Of a stretch of 64,000 nt of DNA, positions 16,762-26,382 are shown in pieces; within the stretch, counting starts at the first letter, position 1; every line of letters begins with the position of its first letter. The notes under the pieces were generated by a model that had not been told where the DNA came from, did not search any database, and was given only the letters and a program-made list of their open reading frames with translations. Origin of the DNA: Actinopolyspora erythraea (GTDB lineage: Bacteria > Actinomycetota > Actinomycetes > Mycobacteriales > Pseudonocardiaceae). The stretch is from positions 2,728,001 to 2,792,000 of the forward strand of contig NZ_CP022752.1 of assembly GCF_002263515.1 (NCBI RefSeq), written 5' to 3'. The position numbers and the translations under genes are program-made.

Positions 16762-17859
16762 GTGCACGATGAGCACACGTTGGGTGTGGAGGAGGAATTC
16801 CACCTCGTCGACGCGACCAGCGGAGAGCTGTCCGATACCGGCCCCGCCCTGGCCGGGGAACGCGCGGCGACCGTGGCGCCGGGGCGGCTCGATCCGGAGA
16901 TGCTGTCCTCGCAGATCGAGTTGTCCACCCCCGTGTGCACCGACCTGGCGGAACTCCGGGCCGCGCTGCTGCGGCTGCGCGGCGAACTGGTGAGCGCGGC
17001 GGGCGATCACGGCAACCGTCTGGTCGCCAGCGGCACCTATCCGGGAGACCAGACAACCGCGGTGACCCCGAAACCACGTTACGAGGAGACGGCGGCCCGG
17101 TTCGGGGTGGTGGCGCGGCAACAGGTGGTGTGCGGCTGTCACATTCACGTGGGAGTCGCGGACCCGGAGCACGCGATGGCGGTGATGAACCGCGTTCGCC
17201 CCTGGTTGTCGGTGCTGCTGGCCCTGTCGGCGAACTCCCCGTTCTGGCGCGGCGAGGACACCGACTACGCCAGCTACCGGGCACAGGTCTGGTGGCAGTG
17301 GCCGAGCGCGGGAATGCCGGCGGTGTTCGAGTCCTACGACGATTACGTCACCGCCACACAACGGCTCGTGGACGTCGGCGTGTTGCGGGACAGGGAGATG
17401 CTCTACTGGGACGTGCGCCCGTCCGAACACCTTTCCACTGTGGAGTTCCGGGTGTGCGACGTGGACCCGAGGGCGGAGCAGGCCGTGATGCTGGCAGGAC
17501 TGGCCCGCGCGCTGACAGCGCGCTGCGTGGCCGAGCAGCGCGATCGAATGCCGCTGCTCGAAACGACACCGGAGCTGGAACGCGCGGCGCGCTGGCGGGC
17601 GGCGCGCTCGGGGCTGTCCGGCCAGCTGGTCGATCCGTTGTCGGCGCGTCCCCGCCCCGCCGAACAACAGATACGACGCCTGCTGGAGTACCTCCGTCCG
17701 ACGCTGCGGGCTTACGGGGATCTGGAGGGGGTGCGCGACCAGGTCTCGCACCTGCTGGCCCGGGGAACGGGCGCGACCGCACAGCGCAGGGCTTTCGGGC
17801 AGCGGTACAGCCTGCACGACGTGCTGGCGGCGACGACCGTCACCGCCCAGGAGAGCTGA
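16762..17859 (+). CDS. carboxylate-amine ligase (YbdK / GCS2 family)
   Basis: A 365-residue member of glutamate-cysteine ligase family 2. It opens with TLGVEEEFHLVDATSGEL and later has SSQIELSTPVC, the GCHIHVGV metal/substrate motif and VEFRVCD. The GTG at 16762 is preceded by AGGTG, and homology begins immediately after it; an upstream GTG at 16705 would add only a low-complexity leader. It joins a carboxylate to an amine with ATP. By family it may have weak gamma-glutamylcysteine synthetase activity, but actinomycetes make mycothiol, so its true substrate is open. Confidence 0.88.
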   Translation: MHDEHTLGVEEEFHLVDATSGELSDTGPALAGERAATVAPGRLDPEMLSSQIELSTPVCTDLAELRAALLRLRGELVSAAGDHGNRLVASGTYPGDQTTAVTPKPRYEETAARFGVVARQQVVCGCHIHVGVADPEHAMAVMNRVRPWLSVLLALSANSPFWRGEDTDYASYRAQVWWQWPSAGMPAVFESYDDYVTATQRLVDVGVLRDREMLYWDVRPSEHLSTVEFRVCDVDPRAEQAVMLAGLARALTARCVAEQRDRMPLLETTPELERAARWRAARSGLSGQLVDPLSARPRPAEQQIRRLLEYLRPTLRAYGDLEGVRDQVSHLLARGTGATAQRRAFGQRYSLHDVLAATTVTAQES

Positions 17860-18032
17860 CCTCCCCGGTCCCGTCGCGACGGCTCCAGGGGGCGGCGACC
17901 ATCGCCCACGGGGTTCCGGGGAACACCCTGTGCCGACAGCGGGTGTTGACAGGGGTTCAACGCGTAATCGATGATCCCGCCGGATTGATCACGATCGTCC
18001 CGAACGGCACCCTTAGGAAGCGGGAGATCAGC

Positions 18033-19292
18033 ATGAACTCGGGTGAATCGAACGAGAACGCACGGAGAACGGACGGCGGACTCGGCCGTCGGAACTTCCT
18101 GAGGCTGGGCACCGCTGGAGTGGCCGGACTCGCCGTGGCGGGAGCGACGGCGGGCACGGCGACCGCATCGGCCCGCACCGCGAGCACGCGGACGTCGACC
18201 ACCGCCGCTGCCGCGGTGACCACCATGCCCGACCCCGCTCCGGTGGATCTGAAACAGGGCGGCGGCAAGACCTACCACGCCAGCCCGGGCGACACTCCGG
18301 AGTTCCACGTCAACGATTTCGCGAGTTTCAAGAACGCGGTGGAAAACGCCGGTGACGGCGACATCATCCGCGTCGCCGACGACGCCGCGATCGACATGAC
18401 CGGGGCGGAGAACACGCTCTCGATCGGCACCGGTGTCATCATCTCCGGCGGCCGCGGCAACAACGGCAGCCTCGGCGGGCTGATCTACACCACCAGGGAC
18501 CGGAACCCGGTGGCGGACAAAGCCCTGCCAATGTTCAAGACCTACGGGGACCGGGTGCGGTTCACCGGCCTGCGGATCCAGGGTCCCCGGCTGGCGAACT
18601 ACTGGGACCCGGAAGGCTTCGACGGCGACCTCTCCGACCACACGGCCTACGACAACTACCTCATCGGCGGTATCCACTTCCTGGGCGAGAACTGCCGGGT
18701 GGACAACTGCCAGCTGTACGGCTTCACCCACGCGGCCATCTCGGTCGGCGCCGGTAGCTACCCGGTCTCGGCCCGGATCGACCACTGCAGCATCCACAAC
18801 AACCCCATGGAGCACTTCGGCTACGGGGTGAACCTCTACAACGGCGAGTCCGTGATCGAGTGGAACTACTTCGACTACAACCGGCACTCGATCGCCGGTT
18901 ACGGCTACGCCACGAACGGATACACGGCCCGCTACAACCTGGTCGGTGAGCACCCGATCAGCCACGCCTTCGACATGCACGGGCGCGCCCAGAACGACGG
19001 CAGCGACACCGACGTCGCGGGTGGCACCATCAACATCCACCACAACACCTTCCGGTTCACCACCGACGTCTCCCCCGCCAACCGTGACCAGGAGGCCATC
19101 GCGATCCGCGGGGTGCCGGAGAACCGCTGCGACATCGACAACAACTGGTTCTACCACAGCTCGAAGCCCGTGGAGGTCAACAAGCAGGGCAACGCCTACC
19201 GGCAGGAAAACGAACAGTGGATGCACATGTGGGCCTCGGACAACCACTTCGGCCGGAGCGAGCCCGCGGGTGACATCGGTCATCCCCGCTGA
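18033..19292 (+). CDS. Tat-exported pectate lyase-like polysaccharide lyase (family 1)
   Basis: A 419-residue secreted protein. The twin-arginine signal RRNFLRLG begins near residue 20, followed by a hydrophobic stretch and an Ala-rich cleavage region. The mature part is a right-handed parallel beta-helix of pectate lyase type, seen in repeated short strands such as NCQLYGFTHAAISVG, IDHCSIHNN and INIHHNTFRF; the SxHxxxF-like region ISHAFDMHG lies near the predicted active cleft. It probably cleaves polygalacturonate outside the cell with calcium. A GGGAG precedes the ATG, and a strong hairpin follows the gene. Confidence 0.85.
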   Translation: MNSGESNENARRTDGGLGRRNFLRLGTAGVAGLAVAGATAGTATASARTASTRTSTTAAAAVTTMPDPAPVDLKQGGGKTYHASPGDTPEFHVNDFASFKNAVENAGDGDIIRVADDAAIDMTGAENTLSIGTGVIISGGRGNNGSLGGLIYTTRDRNPVADKALPMFKTYGDRVRFTGLRIQGPRLANYWDPEGFDGDLSDHTAYDNYLIGGIHFLGENCRVDNCQLYGFTHAAISVGAGSYPVSARIDHCSIHNNPMEHFGYGVNLYNGESVIEWNYFDYNRHSIAGYGYATNGYTARYNLVGEHPISHAFDMHGRAQNDGSDTDVAGGTINIHHNTFRFTTDVSPANRDQEAIAIRGVPENRCDIDNNWFYHSSKPVEVNKQGNAYRQENEQWMHMWASDNHFGRSEPAGDIGHPR

Positions 19293-19335
19293 TCCGCCGC
19301 CGAGGCGGCCGACCGGGCGGACCGTTCCGTGACGG

Positions 19336-19378
19336 GTCCCCGCGCGGCACTTCCCTCCACCGGGTGCCGCGCGGGGAC
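19336..19378 (+). terminator. GC-rich terminator hairpin after pectate lyase
   Basis: Positions 19336-19350 and 19364-19378 form a perfect 15-bp stem with a 13-base loop, about 45 bp after the pectate lyase stop. There is no T-run, as is common for actinomycete terminators. Confidence 0.65.
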
Positions 19379-19513
19379 CGGGAACCGAGCTGAGCGGGGC
19401 GAGCCCCCTCACCCCCGAAGAGCACGTCAGCGGTGCTCGAACACCGGCACCGGCTCTGCCGCAGTGGACGGTGCGTGGCCCCATGGCGGAGAACCGTTCA
19501 GTAGGATTCCCCC

Positions 19514-20239
19514 GTGACCGGCGAATCCGCTCCCGAACCGTCCCGGAACCAGTCCGCCGAGCCCACCGTGGTGGCCGAACCACCGTGGACGTACCCGGCG
19601 GCCGGAGTCGCGTTCACCGTGCTCGGCGCGGGGCTGGGCTGGGGCGTGCGGCTGCTCGCCGACTGGTTGGTGGGGTTGCCGTGGGCACCGATGCGGGGAC
19701 CGGCCGAACTGGTCGACTCGTTGCCCGAGCCCTGGGTGACCATCGGTCTCGTCGTGCTCGGCGCCCTAGCCGGAATCACCCTCGCGGTGCATGCCTATCA
19801 CGACAGTCTCACGGTGACCGTCGCCGCCGACCGCGTGGCGCTGAATCGGCGGGGTACGAGCCGCGAGTGGCCCGCCGAGCGGGTGGACGTCGCCTGCCGG
19901 GACGGCAAGCAGTTCGTGCTGCTGGACGACGACGCGGTCGAACTGGCACGGGAGAAGTACGACTTCAGAACCGAGGATCTGGCGGCCGCCTTCCGCGCCC
20001 ACGGCTACCGGTGGGCCGACGAGGACCCCTACCGCGAGGAGTTCCGCCGCTGGGTACCGGACACCCCCGGTCTTCCCGAGGGGGCGGACGCGCTGCTCAA
20101 GGCGCGCGCGAAAGCACTGCGCCACAACCACGACTCCGGCGACGAAGCGCGGGAACTGCGCGACGAACTCGCCCGGCTGGGCGTGGTGGTGCGGGACACG
20201 GACCGGAAGCAGTACTGGCGGCTGTCCCGCAACCGGTGA
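19514..20239 (+). CDS. YqeB-like two-TM membrane protein
   Basis: A 241-residue protein with two transmembrane segments (residues 28-50 and 75-93) and a soluble C-terminal half that begins like a PH-type beta domain (VTVAADRVALNRRG) and ends in charged helices. It resembles the YqeB family, whose function is not established. A TAGGAT -10 at 19502-19507 lies 6 bases before the GTG, so the transcript is probably leaderless. No operon partner is seen. Confidence 0.7.
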   Translation: MTGESAPEPSRNQSAEPTVVAEPPWTYPAAGVAFTVLGAGLGWGVRLLADWLVGLPWAPMRGPAELVDSLPEPWVTIGLVVLGALAGITLAVHAYHDSLTVTVAADRVALNRRGTSREWPAERVDVACRDGKQFVLLDDDAVELAREKYDFRTEDLAAAFRAHGYRWADEDPYREEFRRWVPDTPGLPEGADALLKARAKALRHNHDSGDEARELRDELARLGVVVRDTDRKQYWRLSRNR

Positions 20240-20317
20240 CCCCGGTTCGCGACACCGGGACCACCACTCGCCGAAGCACCGGGACCGGGCGGAACGGGGT
20301 GGCACGTGGGAACCGCG

Positions 20318-20545
20318 TCACCCCGCCCGTGAACGGTCCGGGTCGTCCTGCTGCCACGAGGTGCCGAGGTGGTGCAACTGCTGGTCGTAGTCCCGCAGCA
20401 GAGCCCGGAGCTCCTGCCGCGCCGACTCGGGCACCTCGGCGGGCCCCGTTTCCGCGACGTAGCGCACCGCCGTCATCAGGGTGGCCAGTTCGTGCGCGTG
20501 CAGCACCATCCGCAGCACCGTGGGGCGGATCCGTTCCAGGCGCAT
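20318..20545 (-). CDS. small helical protein of unknown function
   Basis: A 75-residue, mostly helical, soluble protein that begins 4 bp after the stop of the AhpD-like gene, so the two are cotranscribed. The charge pattern (ARQELRALLRDYDQQLHHLG) suggests a four-helix or dimeric helical fold. I do not recognise the family. Its tight linkage suggests a role with the peroxidase-like protein. Confidence 0.6.
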   Translation of the reverse strand: MRLERIRPTVLRMVLHAHELATLMTAVRYVAETGPAEVPESARQELRALLRDYDQQLHHLGTSWQQDDPDRSRAG

Positions 20546-20549
20546 GAGT

Positions 20550-20948
20550 TCAGCCCCTGGAAGCGAGATACTCGCCGATGCGGGTGAGCTCGGCGGCGAA
20601 GCCGTCGTAGTCCTCCCGCATGCCGTTCAGGTAGGCACTCCACCCCAGGCTGCTCTTGGCGTAGTGCACCGCCTCCTGGATCTCCTCGTCGGTGGCGCCG
20701 AACAGTTTCGCCGCCTCGGTGTGGAACAGGGTGCAGTAGGAGCACTTGGTCTCGGCGTGCAGCGCGACCCCTATCAGCTCCTTGTACTTGTTGGGGATCA
20801 ACGTCTGGTCGAGTTCCAGGCGCTTGAACAGCTCCCACTCCGGGGCCAGCAGCTCGTCCGGGATCCGGGAGAAGAAACTGGGAACCAGGCCGAGGGTCTC
20901 CCTCATGTCGGCCTCCACCTCGGCCCTGGTCAGTGTTGTGGTAGTCAT
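20550..20948 (-). CDS. AhpD-like carboxymuconolactone decarboxylase family protein
   Basis: A protein of about 132 residues with the AhpD-type CxxC and following His (CSYCTLFHTEAA). This supports thiol-disulfide alkylhydroperoxidase chemistry rather than lactone decarboxylation. The segment NKYKELIGVALHAETKCSYC is the core of the fold. The start is ambiguous: ATG at 20948, with GGGAG very close, or GTG three codons upstream. It is divergent from the NDH-2 gene and followed immediately by a small helical partner. An antioxidant role is likely. Confidence 0.82.
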   Translation of the reverse strand: MTTTTLTRAEVEADMRETLGLVPSFFSRIPDELLAPEWELFKRLELDQTLIPNKYKELIGVALHAETKCSYCTLFHTEAAKLFGATDEEIQEAVHYAKSSLGWSAYLNGMREDYDGFAAELTRIGEYLASRG

Positions 20949-21208
20949 GTCTCCCACTCGCTCTTTCCGTCACGCGACCGGCCGATGAGCCGGGCCCCTC
21001 GTGGTCACCCCACCGCGCGGCGCTCGGTGCCACGTCCGGCCGAAAGCTCACCTCCGATAACCATCACGACGCGTCCAGCATGTGGTGGGAAACCAGCCGG
21101 CACTAGAGTCTTCCGCCCCGGCTTCCCCGGCCGGAACCGGCCTTCCGGTTTGATCGAGACCCACTTCGGGTACGCGGTAGCGGACGGAACCGACCAGTTG
21201 GGAACGCG

Positions 21209-22546
21209 ATGGGACGAAACCGAGTAGTGATCGTCGGGGGCGGATTCGCCGGTTACCACGCGGCCGCGCAACTCACCCGGAACACCCGGCCCGAGGAAAC
21301 CGAGATCGTCCTCGTCAACCCCACCGACTACTTCCTGTACCTGCCGCTGCTGCCCGAGGTGGCCGCCGGGATCCTCGATCCGCGCGCGATCACGGTGTCC
21401 CTGCCGGGCACCCTGCCCGCCGTCCGACTGGTGCTGGGCGAGGTCACCGCGATCGATCCGGACGCCCGTTACCTCACCTACACCGACCCCGAGGACAACA
21501 CCGGGTCGGTGACCTTCGACAGGTTGGTCCTGGCCGCGGGCAGCGTCAACAAGCTCCTGCCGATCCCCGGCCTCGCCACGCACGGACACGGTTTCCGGGG
21601 CGTGCCCGAGGCACTGTACTTCAGGGATCACGTCACCAGGCAGATCGAGCTCGCCGCCGCGACCTCCGACCAGGCCGAACGGGACTCCCGCTGCACGTTC
21701 GTGGTGGTCGGAGCCGGATACACCGGGACCGAGATCGCCGCCCAGGGCCCCGATTTCACCCGGATGCTGGCGGCCCGGCACCCGGAGCTGCGCGACCAGC
21801 CGATCCGCTGGAAGCTGCTCGACGTGGCGCCCCGCGTGCTTCCCGGGCTGGACAGACGGTTGTCGCGCACGGCCACCGAGGTGCTGCGCAGGCGGGGGGT
21901 CGAGCTGCTGACCGAAACCTCGATCAGCGAAGCCACCGACAGCGGCGTCACCCTCGACGACGGGCAACAGGTGCCGACACGTTCGCTGATCTGGTGCGTG
22001 GGGGTGCGCCCCGATCCGCTGGTGCGGTCACTCGGTCTGCGGACCACCGAGGGCAGGCTCGCGGTCGACGAGACGCTCACCGTACCCGGATATCCGCACG
22101 TCTTCGCCTGCGGCGACGCAGCCGGGGTTCCCGACCGCACCAACCCGGGGCAGCTCACGACCATGACCGCCCAGCACGCCACGCGTCAGGGCAGGTTGGC
22201 CGGGGCCAACGTGCTGGCCTCGCTGCGGGGCGAGCAGCTGAGCGGCTACCGACACCGTGACCTCGGGTTCGTCGTGGACCTCGGGGCTCGTGAGGCCGCG
22301 GCCAACCCTCTGCACGTTCCGCTGTCCGGCCTCGCCGCCAAAGCCGTCACCCGGGGATACCACCTCATGGCGATGCCGAAGAACCGGCTGCGGGTGGCCG
22401 TCGACTGGCTGCTGGAGGCCACCACCGAGCGGCAGGGCGTACAGCTGGGCATGGTCCGCTCCGGCACGGTCCCGCTGGACACCGCCTCCCCCGAGCTGCC
22501 GAACCTGCGCGGCGAGCGGCGGGAGCAGAGTTCGGTCCGAACCTGA
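21209..22546 (+). CDS. ndh: type II NADH dehydrogenase / FAD-dependent pyridine nucleotide oxidoreductase
   Basis: A 445-residue enzyme with an FAD site at the N-terminus (VIVGGGFAGYHAA), a second NAD(P) Rossmann site (VVVGAGYTGTEIAA) and the late CGDAAGVPD FAD motif. The C-terminal 100 residues include an amphipathic region, as in membrane-attached NDH-2 enzymes. It would pass electrons from NADH to quinone without proton pumping. It is a single gene divergent from the AhpD-like pair. Confidence 0.85.
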   Translation: MGRNRVVIVGGGFAGYHAAAQLTRNTRPEETEIVLVNPTDYFLYLPLLPEVAAGILDPRAITVSLPGTLPAVRLVLGEVTAIDPDARYLTYTDPEDNTGSVTFDRLVLAAGSVNKLLPIPGLATHGHGFRGVPEALYFRDHVTRQIELAAATSDQAERDSRCTFVVVGAGYTGTEIAAQGPDFTRMLAARHPELRDQPIRWKLLDVAPRVLPGLDRRLSRTATEVLRRRGVELLTETSISEATDSGVTLDDGQQVPTRSLIWCVGVRPDPLVRSLGLRTTEGRLAVDETLTVPGYPHVFACGDAAGVPDRTNPGQLTTMTAQHATRQGRLAGANVLASLRGEQLSGYRHRDLGFVVDLGAREAAANPLHVPLSGLAAKAVTRGYHLMAMPKNRLRVAVDWLLEATTERQGVQLGMVRSGTVPLDTASPELPNLRGERREQSSVRT

Positions 22547-22613
22547 GGTCGGCCGGCTCCCGGGCGGGCTCGCACGGTCGGGAGCGGCTCCGGCGGGTGC
22601 CACACCACCGCGC

Positions 22614-23318
22614 TCACCGGTCGGTGAGAGCGCCGAAGCGCCACGACGCCACGAAGTACCCCACCCCGTAGGGCGCCTGGTAGTCGAGCAGCTCGCCCTC
22701 AGGGGACCGTCCCTCGGCGGCCCCGGCGAGAACCTGCCAGGCGGGGCGTCCCGCCACCAGCAACCGCTCGGCGGCTTCCGGGTCCAACGCGGCGAGCGCG
22801 GCGGTGTCCCCGCCCCGCAGCGCCTCGGCGACGTGGTCGTCGAGGGGAACCGCGTCGGGGTCGAGGAATCCGGGGGAACGCTCCGTGCGGCACGCCGAGC
22901 CGTCCCCCAGCACCATCAGCGCCACGCGGGGGGCGAGTCCGGAGAGCCGCTCCCCCAGTTCGAGGCAGTCCGCCGGAGCGGTGTCCCAGCCCACCGAGCG
23001 GAACTCGGTGTTCACCAGCTCGGCGCGGGAGCCGAGCAGCCAGCGCCCGATCGTCAACGACAACGGTAGCCGGGCCTCCCCGTCGCCGAAGGTCATGTCC
23101 ACCCCGTGGGGAAGCAGGGTGCCCCGCACGTCCGAACCGTGGCAGGCGGTGCGCTCGTCCCCGCCGAGCACGACCAGCAGGTCGGGTCCGGCGTCGAACA
23201 ACCGGGTCACCGCCCGCTCGCAGTTGGCCCGCACCCCGTCGAGGTCCACCGAACGACGTCCGGCGGCCTCGGGGACCAGCACTGGGGGGTGGGGAAAGAT
23301 TCCGGCTGCTACCAGCAT
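22614..23318 (-). CDS. class III extradiol dioxygenase-like (LigB-like) protein
   Basis: A 234-residue protein that opens VAAGIFPHPPVLVPEAAG, with the early His-Pro pair of the LigB/MEMO fold, and later contains VVLGGDERT and MVLGDGSACRTE. The fold binds Fe(II) in dioxygenases but is redox-inactive in MEMO-type relatives. This actinobacterial subfamily has no assigned substrate. It lies just downstream of gpgS on the same strand with a 45-bp gap. Confidence 0.72.
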   Translation of the reverse strand: MLVAAGIFPHPPVLVPEAAGRRSVDLDGVRANCERAVTRLFDAGPDLLVVLGGDERTACHGSDVRGTLLPHGVDMTFGDGEARLPLSLTIGRWLLGSRAELVNTEFRSVGWDTAPADCLELGERLSGLAPRVALMVLGDGSACRTERSPGFLDPDAVPLDDHVAEALRGGDTAALAALDPEAAERLLVAGRPAWQVLAGAAEGRSPEGELLDYQAPYGVGYFVASWRFGALTDR

Positions 23319-23363
23319 GTTCGCCTCACATCACTCGCGCCCGGTGGACGATCGGTTGCCCAC

Positions 23364-24347
23364 TCATCGCGCCTGGCTCTCCCGAAGGCTTCGCAGCGGT
23401 GGACGTTCCGCGGTCGGGATCGCCTGCTCGTGGGGCACCCATTCCGATTCGAGTTGCACGAACTGGGTGTAGGAAACCTCGGCGCCCGAACCGCCGGACG
23501 CCTCGGCCGGGTGGGGGTGCTCCTCGGTGCGGGACAACGCGGCGGCCAGGATCTGCCGGGACATGATCCCCAGCTGCAACAACCCCCGGTTGCGGTGTTT
23601 GCGCACGCCGAGGTTGACCTGGGCCAGCCCGTCGAGTCCGTGCCGGTCGTAGGCGTCGATCAGCAGCCCGGTCTCCACCCCGTAACCGGGGGCGAAGGGC
23701 ACCGCCTCCAGGAACTCCCGCCTGGCGGCGTACTCGCCCCCCAGTGGCTGGATCACTCCGGCCAGGTCCGGCCGCACCGCCGAGAGCACGGGACGGGCGA
23801 GCAGCTCGGTGACTCGTCCTCCTCCCTCGGCTTGCTGCAGGCCTTCCCTCGGCAGTCGCAGCGGACGCCGGTAGAACCCTTTGACCAGCACCGGCTCCGG
23901 CCGGGTGAGCAGGGGGCCCAGCAGTGCCGGAACGAAGCCGGCGTCGAAGTCGACCAGGTCGGAATCGAGGAACACCAGGACGTCACCGGAGACGGCGGCC
24001 AACGAGCGCCACAGCACCTCGCCCTTACCCGCCCGTGGTTCGAACTCGGTGAGCACGTCCTCGCGACTCACCACGCGGGCTCCCGCCCGCGAGGCGCGTT
24101 CGCGGGTGTTGTCGGTGGAGCCGGAGTCGAGCACCACGATCTCGTCCACCAGGGGTGGCCGGTGGCCCCCCGGATCGGCCAGCGGCGCGAGCGCGGTGAC
24201 GATGGGGGCGATCGTGTCCTGCTCGTTCAACGCGGGCAACACGACACTGACGCGGGTCCGCCCCTTGAGCGGTGCCAGTCGCTCGACCGACCACGACGGT
24301 TCCTGCCAGCTACGGGCGGCGAACCACCGTTCAGCCTCGGGCGTCAT
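23364..24347 (-). CDS. gpgS: glucosyl-3-phosphoglycerate synthase
   Basis: A 327-residue GT-A glycosyltransferase of family 81. It has the nucleotide site VVLPALNEQDTIAP, EIVVLDSGSTDNT, the metal-binding LDSDLVDF and the acceptor region GGEYAARREFLEAVPF. It transfers glucose from a nucleotide sugar to 3-phosphoglycerate, the first step toward methylglucose lipopolysaccharide or the solute glucosylglycerate. The order folP2-gpgS is the same as in mycobacteria. A solute role would suit a salt-tolerant actinomycete, but that is inference. Confidence 0.92.
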   Translation of the reverse strand: MTPEAERWFAARSWQEPSWSVERLAPLKGRTRVSVVLPALNEQDTIAPIVTALAPLADPGGHRPPLVDEIVVLDSGSTDNTRERASRAGARVVSREDVLTEFEPRAGKGEVLWRSLAAVSGDVLVFLDSDLVDFDAGFVPALLGPLLTRPEPVLVKGFYRRPLRLPREGLQQAEGGGRVTELLARPVLSAVRPDLAGVIQPLGGEYAARREFLEAVPFAPGYGVETGLLIDAYDRHGLDGLAQVNLGVRKHRNRGLLQLGIMSRQILAAALSRTEEHPHPAEASGGSGAEVSYTQFVQLESEWVPHEQAIPTAERPPLRSLRESQAR

Positions 24348-24413
24348 ACGTCTCCCAGCAGCTCGGTTCCTCGCAACGACCTCCGGGTGTCGCCGTCGAC
24401 CGGCGCGGAGGGA

Positions 24414-25289
24414 TCACGCCAGTCCGCGCACGGTCGAAGCCGGCTCCCGGTCACCGGTGATGCCCGCGACCATGTCCAGCACCTGGCGCGTCTGGCGTAC
24501 TTCGTGGGCCCGGAACACGGCCGCACCGTCCCTCGCCGCCAGCGCGGTGGCGGCCAGCGTGCCCGTCACGCGCTCGGACAGCTCCGTGCCCAGCGTCTCA
24601 CCCACGAAGTCCTTGTTCGACAGCGCCATCAGCACCGGCCATCCGGTGGCGACCAGCTCGTCGGTGTGCCGCAGCAGGGCCAGACTGTGCCGGGTGTTCT
24701 TGCCGAAGTCGTGGGTCGGATCGATGAGGATGCCGTCCTCGGGAACACCGAGCTCGGCCGCGTGCTCGGCCTGTCGCGTGGTCTCCCGGATCACCGCCCG
24801 CACCACGTCCTCGTAGCGCACGCGGTGCGGGCGGGTGCGCGGCGCGGCCCCGCCGGTGTGGGAGCACACGTAGCCCGCCCGGAACTCGGCGGCCACCTCG
24901 ACCAGCTTCGGATCGGCTCCGGCCCAGGTGTCGTTGAGCAGGTCCGCTCCCCGCTCGCACACCGCCCTGCCCACCTCGTGGCGCCACGTGTCAACGCTGA
25001 TCACCAGGTCGGGGAAGTGCCGCCGCACCTCGGTCACGAAGGGGGCAGTGCGCTCGATCTCCTCGTCCACGTCCACGACGGTTCCGGGACCGGCCTTCAC
25101 GCCGCCGATGTCGACGATGTCCGCGCCGTCGGAGACGGCCTCGTCGACCGCCGCCAGTGCCGCGTCGAACCCGAACGTCCTCCCCCTGTCGTAGAAGGAG
25201 TCCGGTGTACGGTTCACGATCGCCATGACCAGTGGGCACCGGACGCCGAGCTCACGTCCCCGAAAGCGCACGGTCGTCCGCATATCCAC
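24414..25289 (-). CDS. folP2: dihydropteroate synthase paralogue
   Basis: A protein of about 291 residues with the DHPS TIM-barrel and the altered signature MAIVNRTPDSFYDRGRTF, found in actinobacterial FolP2 rather than FolP1. Other barrel motifs are ADIVDIGGVKAGPG, ISVDTWRHEVG, LLNDTWAG and ILIDPTHDFGKN. Mycobacterial FolP2 reportedly lacks normal sulfonamide-sensitive DHPS activity, so a different pterin-like substrate is possible. The GTG at 25289 has GAGG seven bases upstream; an ATG at 25283 is also possible. gpgS follows 66 bp downstream. Confidence 0.88.
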   Translation of the reverse strand: MDMRTTVRFRGRELGVRCPLVMAIVNRTPDSFYDRGRTFGFDAALAAVDEAVSDGADIVDIGGVKAGPGTVVDVDEEIERTAPFVTEVRRHFPDLVISVDTWRHEVGRAVCERGADLLNDTWAGADPKLVEVAAEFRAGYVCSHTGGAAPRTRPHRVRYEDVVRAVIRETTRQAEHAAELGVPEDGILIDPTHDFGKNTRHSLALLRHTDELVATGWPVLMALSNKDFVGETLGTELSERVTGTLAATALAARDGAAVFRAHEVRQTRQVLDMVAGITGDREPASTVRGLA

Positions 25290-25421
25290 CAATCCGCCTC
25301 GTCGGAACCATCACCCCGACCAATGTGCCACATCGAGCGGCGGGGGCGGTCCCAGCTGCCGTGCCCACTTCCGGGAGCGGTGTCACTTCTCTCCCGACGC
25401 CGCAGCGATCGGACAGGGTGA

Positions 25422-26213
25422 TCAACGGGACTCCTCCAGGCGACGAACGGCCTGGGCGGTGTGATAGCGGAGCAACAGGGCGTCGGCGGCCCGCACGACC
25501 GAGCGCAACCGGAGCCTCCTGTCCGCGTCCTCCACGAGGTCGCTGACGATCCGCCCGGCACCGGAACCGGCCAGCAGCGGGGAAACGGTCAGGCACACCT
25601 CGTCGACGAGTCCGTTGGCGAGCATCCTGCCGAACAGCGCCGGACCGCCCTCGCAGGCGATCCGCCGCCAGCCGCGCCTGCCGAACTCCGCCACGACCCA
25701 GGAGAGGTCGACCTCCCACTCACCGGCCATGAGCACCTCGGCCCCCGCCGCTCGGTAGGCCTGGACACGTTCCCGCCCCGCGGTGGCGCACGTGACCACC
25801 AGGGTGGGAACCTCGGTGTCGGTGATCACCCCGGCGTCCGGCGGCAGGGCTCCCCGGGTGACCACGGCGAGCGGTGGCACGTCGGAACGCCCCAGTGCAC
25901 GGCGGCGCCTTACCCGCTCGGCGGTGCGGGAGACCCCACCGTAGCCCTCCGCCACCGCCGTGCCCGCACCGACGAGCACCACGTCGGCGAGGTCCCGCAC
26001 CAGTTCGAAGACCACTCCGTCGGCGGGGTGTCCCAGACCGCCACTGCGCCCCTCGACGCTGGAGGCCCCGTCGACACTGGTCACGAAATTGACTCTCGTC
26101 CACGGGTAGGTCAGCGACTCGGGATACGCGTAACTCGAAGCGAGTTCCTCGGCGTCGAGGTCGCGACTGCGCTCCACGTCCCGCACGAACACCGCGGCCC
26201 CTTTCGTCGGCAC
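25422..26213 (-). CDS. RibD C-terminal / dihydrofolate-reductase-like pyrimidine reductase
   Basis: A 263-residue protein with the RibD reductase fold: RVNFVTSVDGASSVEGRSGG near residue 40, ADVVLVGAGTAVAEGY and the late CEGGPALFGRMLANGLVDE. The deaminase domain of full RibD is absent. Relatives in actinobacteria are annotated as pyrimidine reductases and may serve riboflavin, folate or cofactor F420-linked chemistry. The GTG at 26213 is the first codon in the homology region. It sits upstream of folP2 on the same strand. Confidence 0.82.
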   Translation of the reverse strand: MPTKGAAVFVRDVERSRDLDAEELASSYAYPESLTYPWTRVNFVTSVDGASSVEGRSGGLGHPADGVVFELVRDLADVVLVGAGTAVAEGYGGVSRTAERVRRRRALGRSDVPPLAVVTRGALPPDAGVITDTEVPTLVVTCATAGRERVQAYRAAGAEVLMAGEWEVDLSWVVAEFGRRGWRRIACEGGPALFGRMLANGLVDEVCLTVSPLLAGSGAGRIVSDLVEDADRRLRLRSVVRAADALLLRYHTAQAVRRLEESR

Positions 26214-26382
26214 TCCAGGCCGTGCACCACCGGCACGATCCTACTCACGAGTCGGTCGGCACGGCTCACTCGCCGCCGCGCGGTCGAAGCGCGAGAGGAA
26301 CTCCGGAAACCGGACGGCAACGGGGCGTCGCTGGTGGAGAGCGGTTCGTCGAGCACGGCAGAGCTCGGGGACAATCGGGCCC

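Noticed and set aside
23106..25421. 771-residue plus-strand frame opposite LigB-like, gpgS and folP2 genes
   Set aside because: Composition of an antisense shadow; the minus-strand genes have clear motifs.
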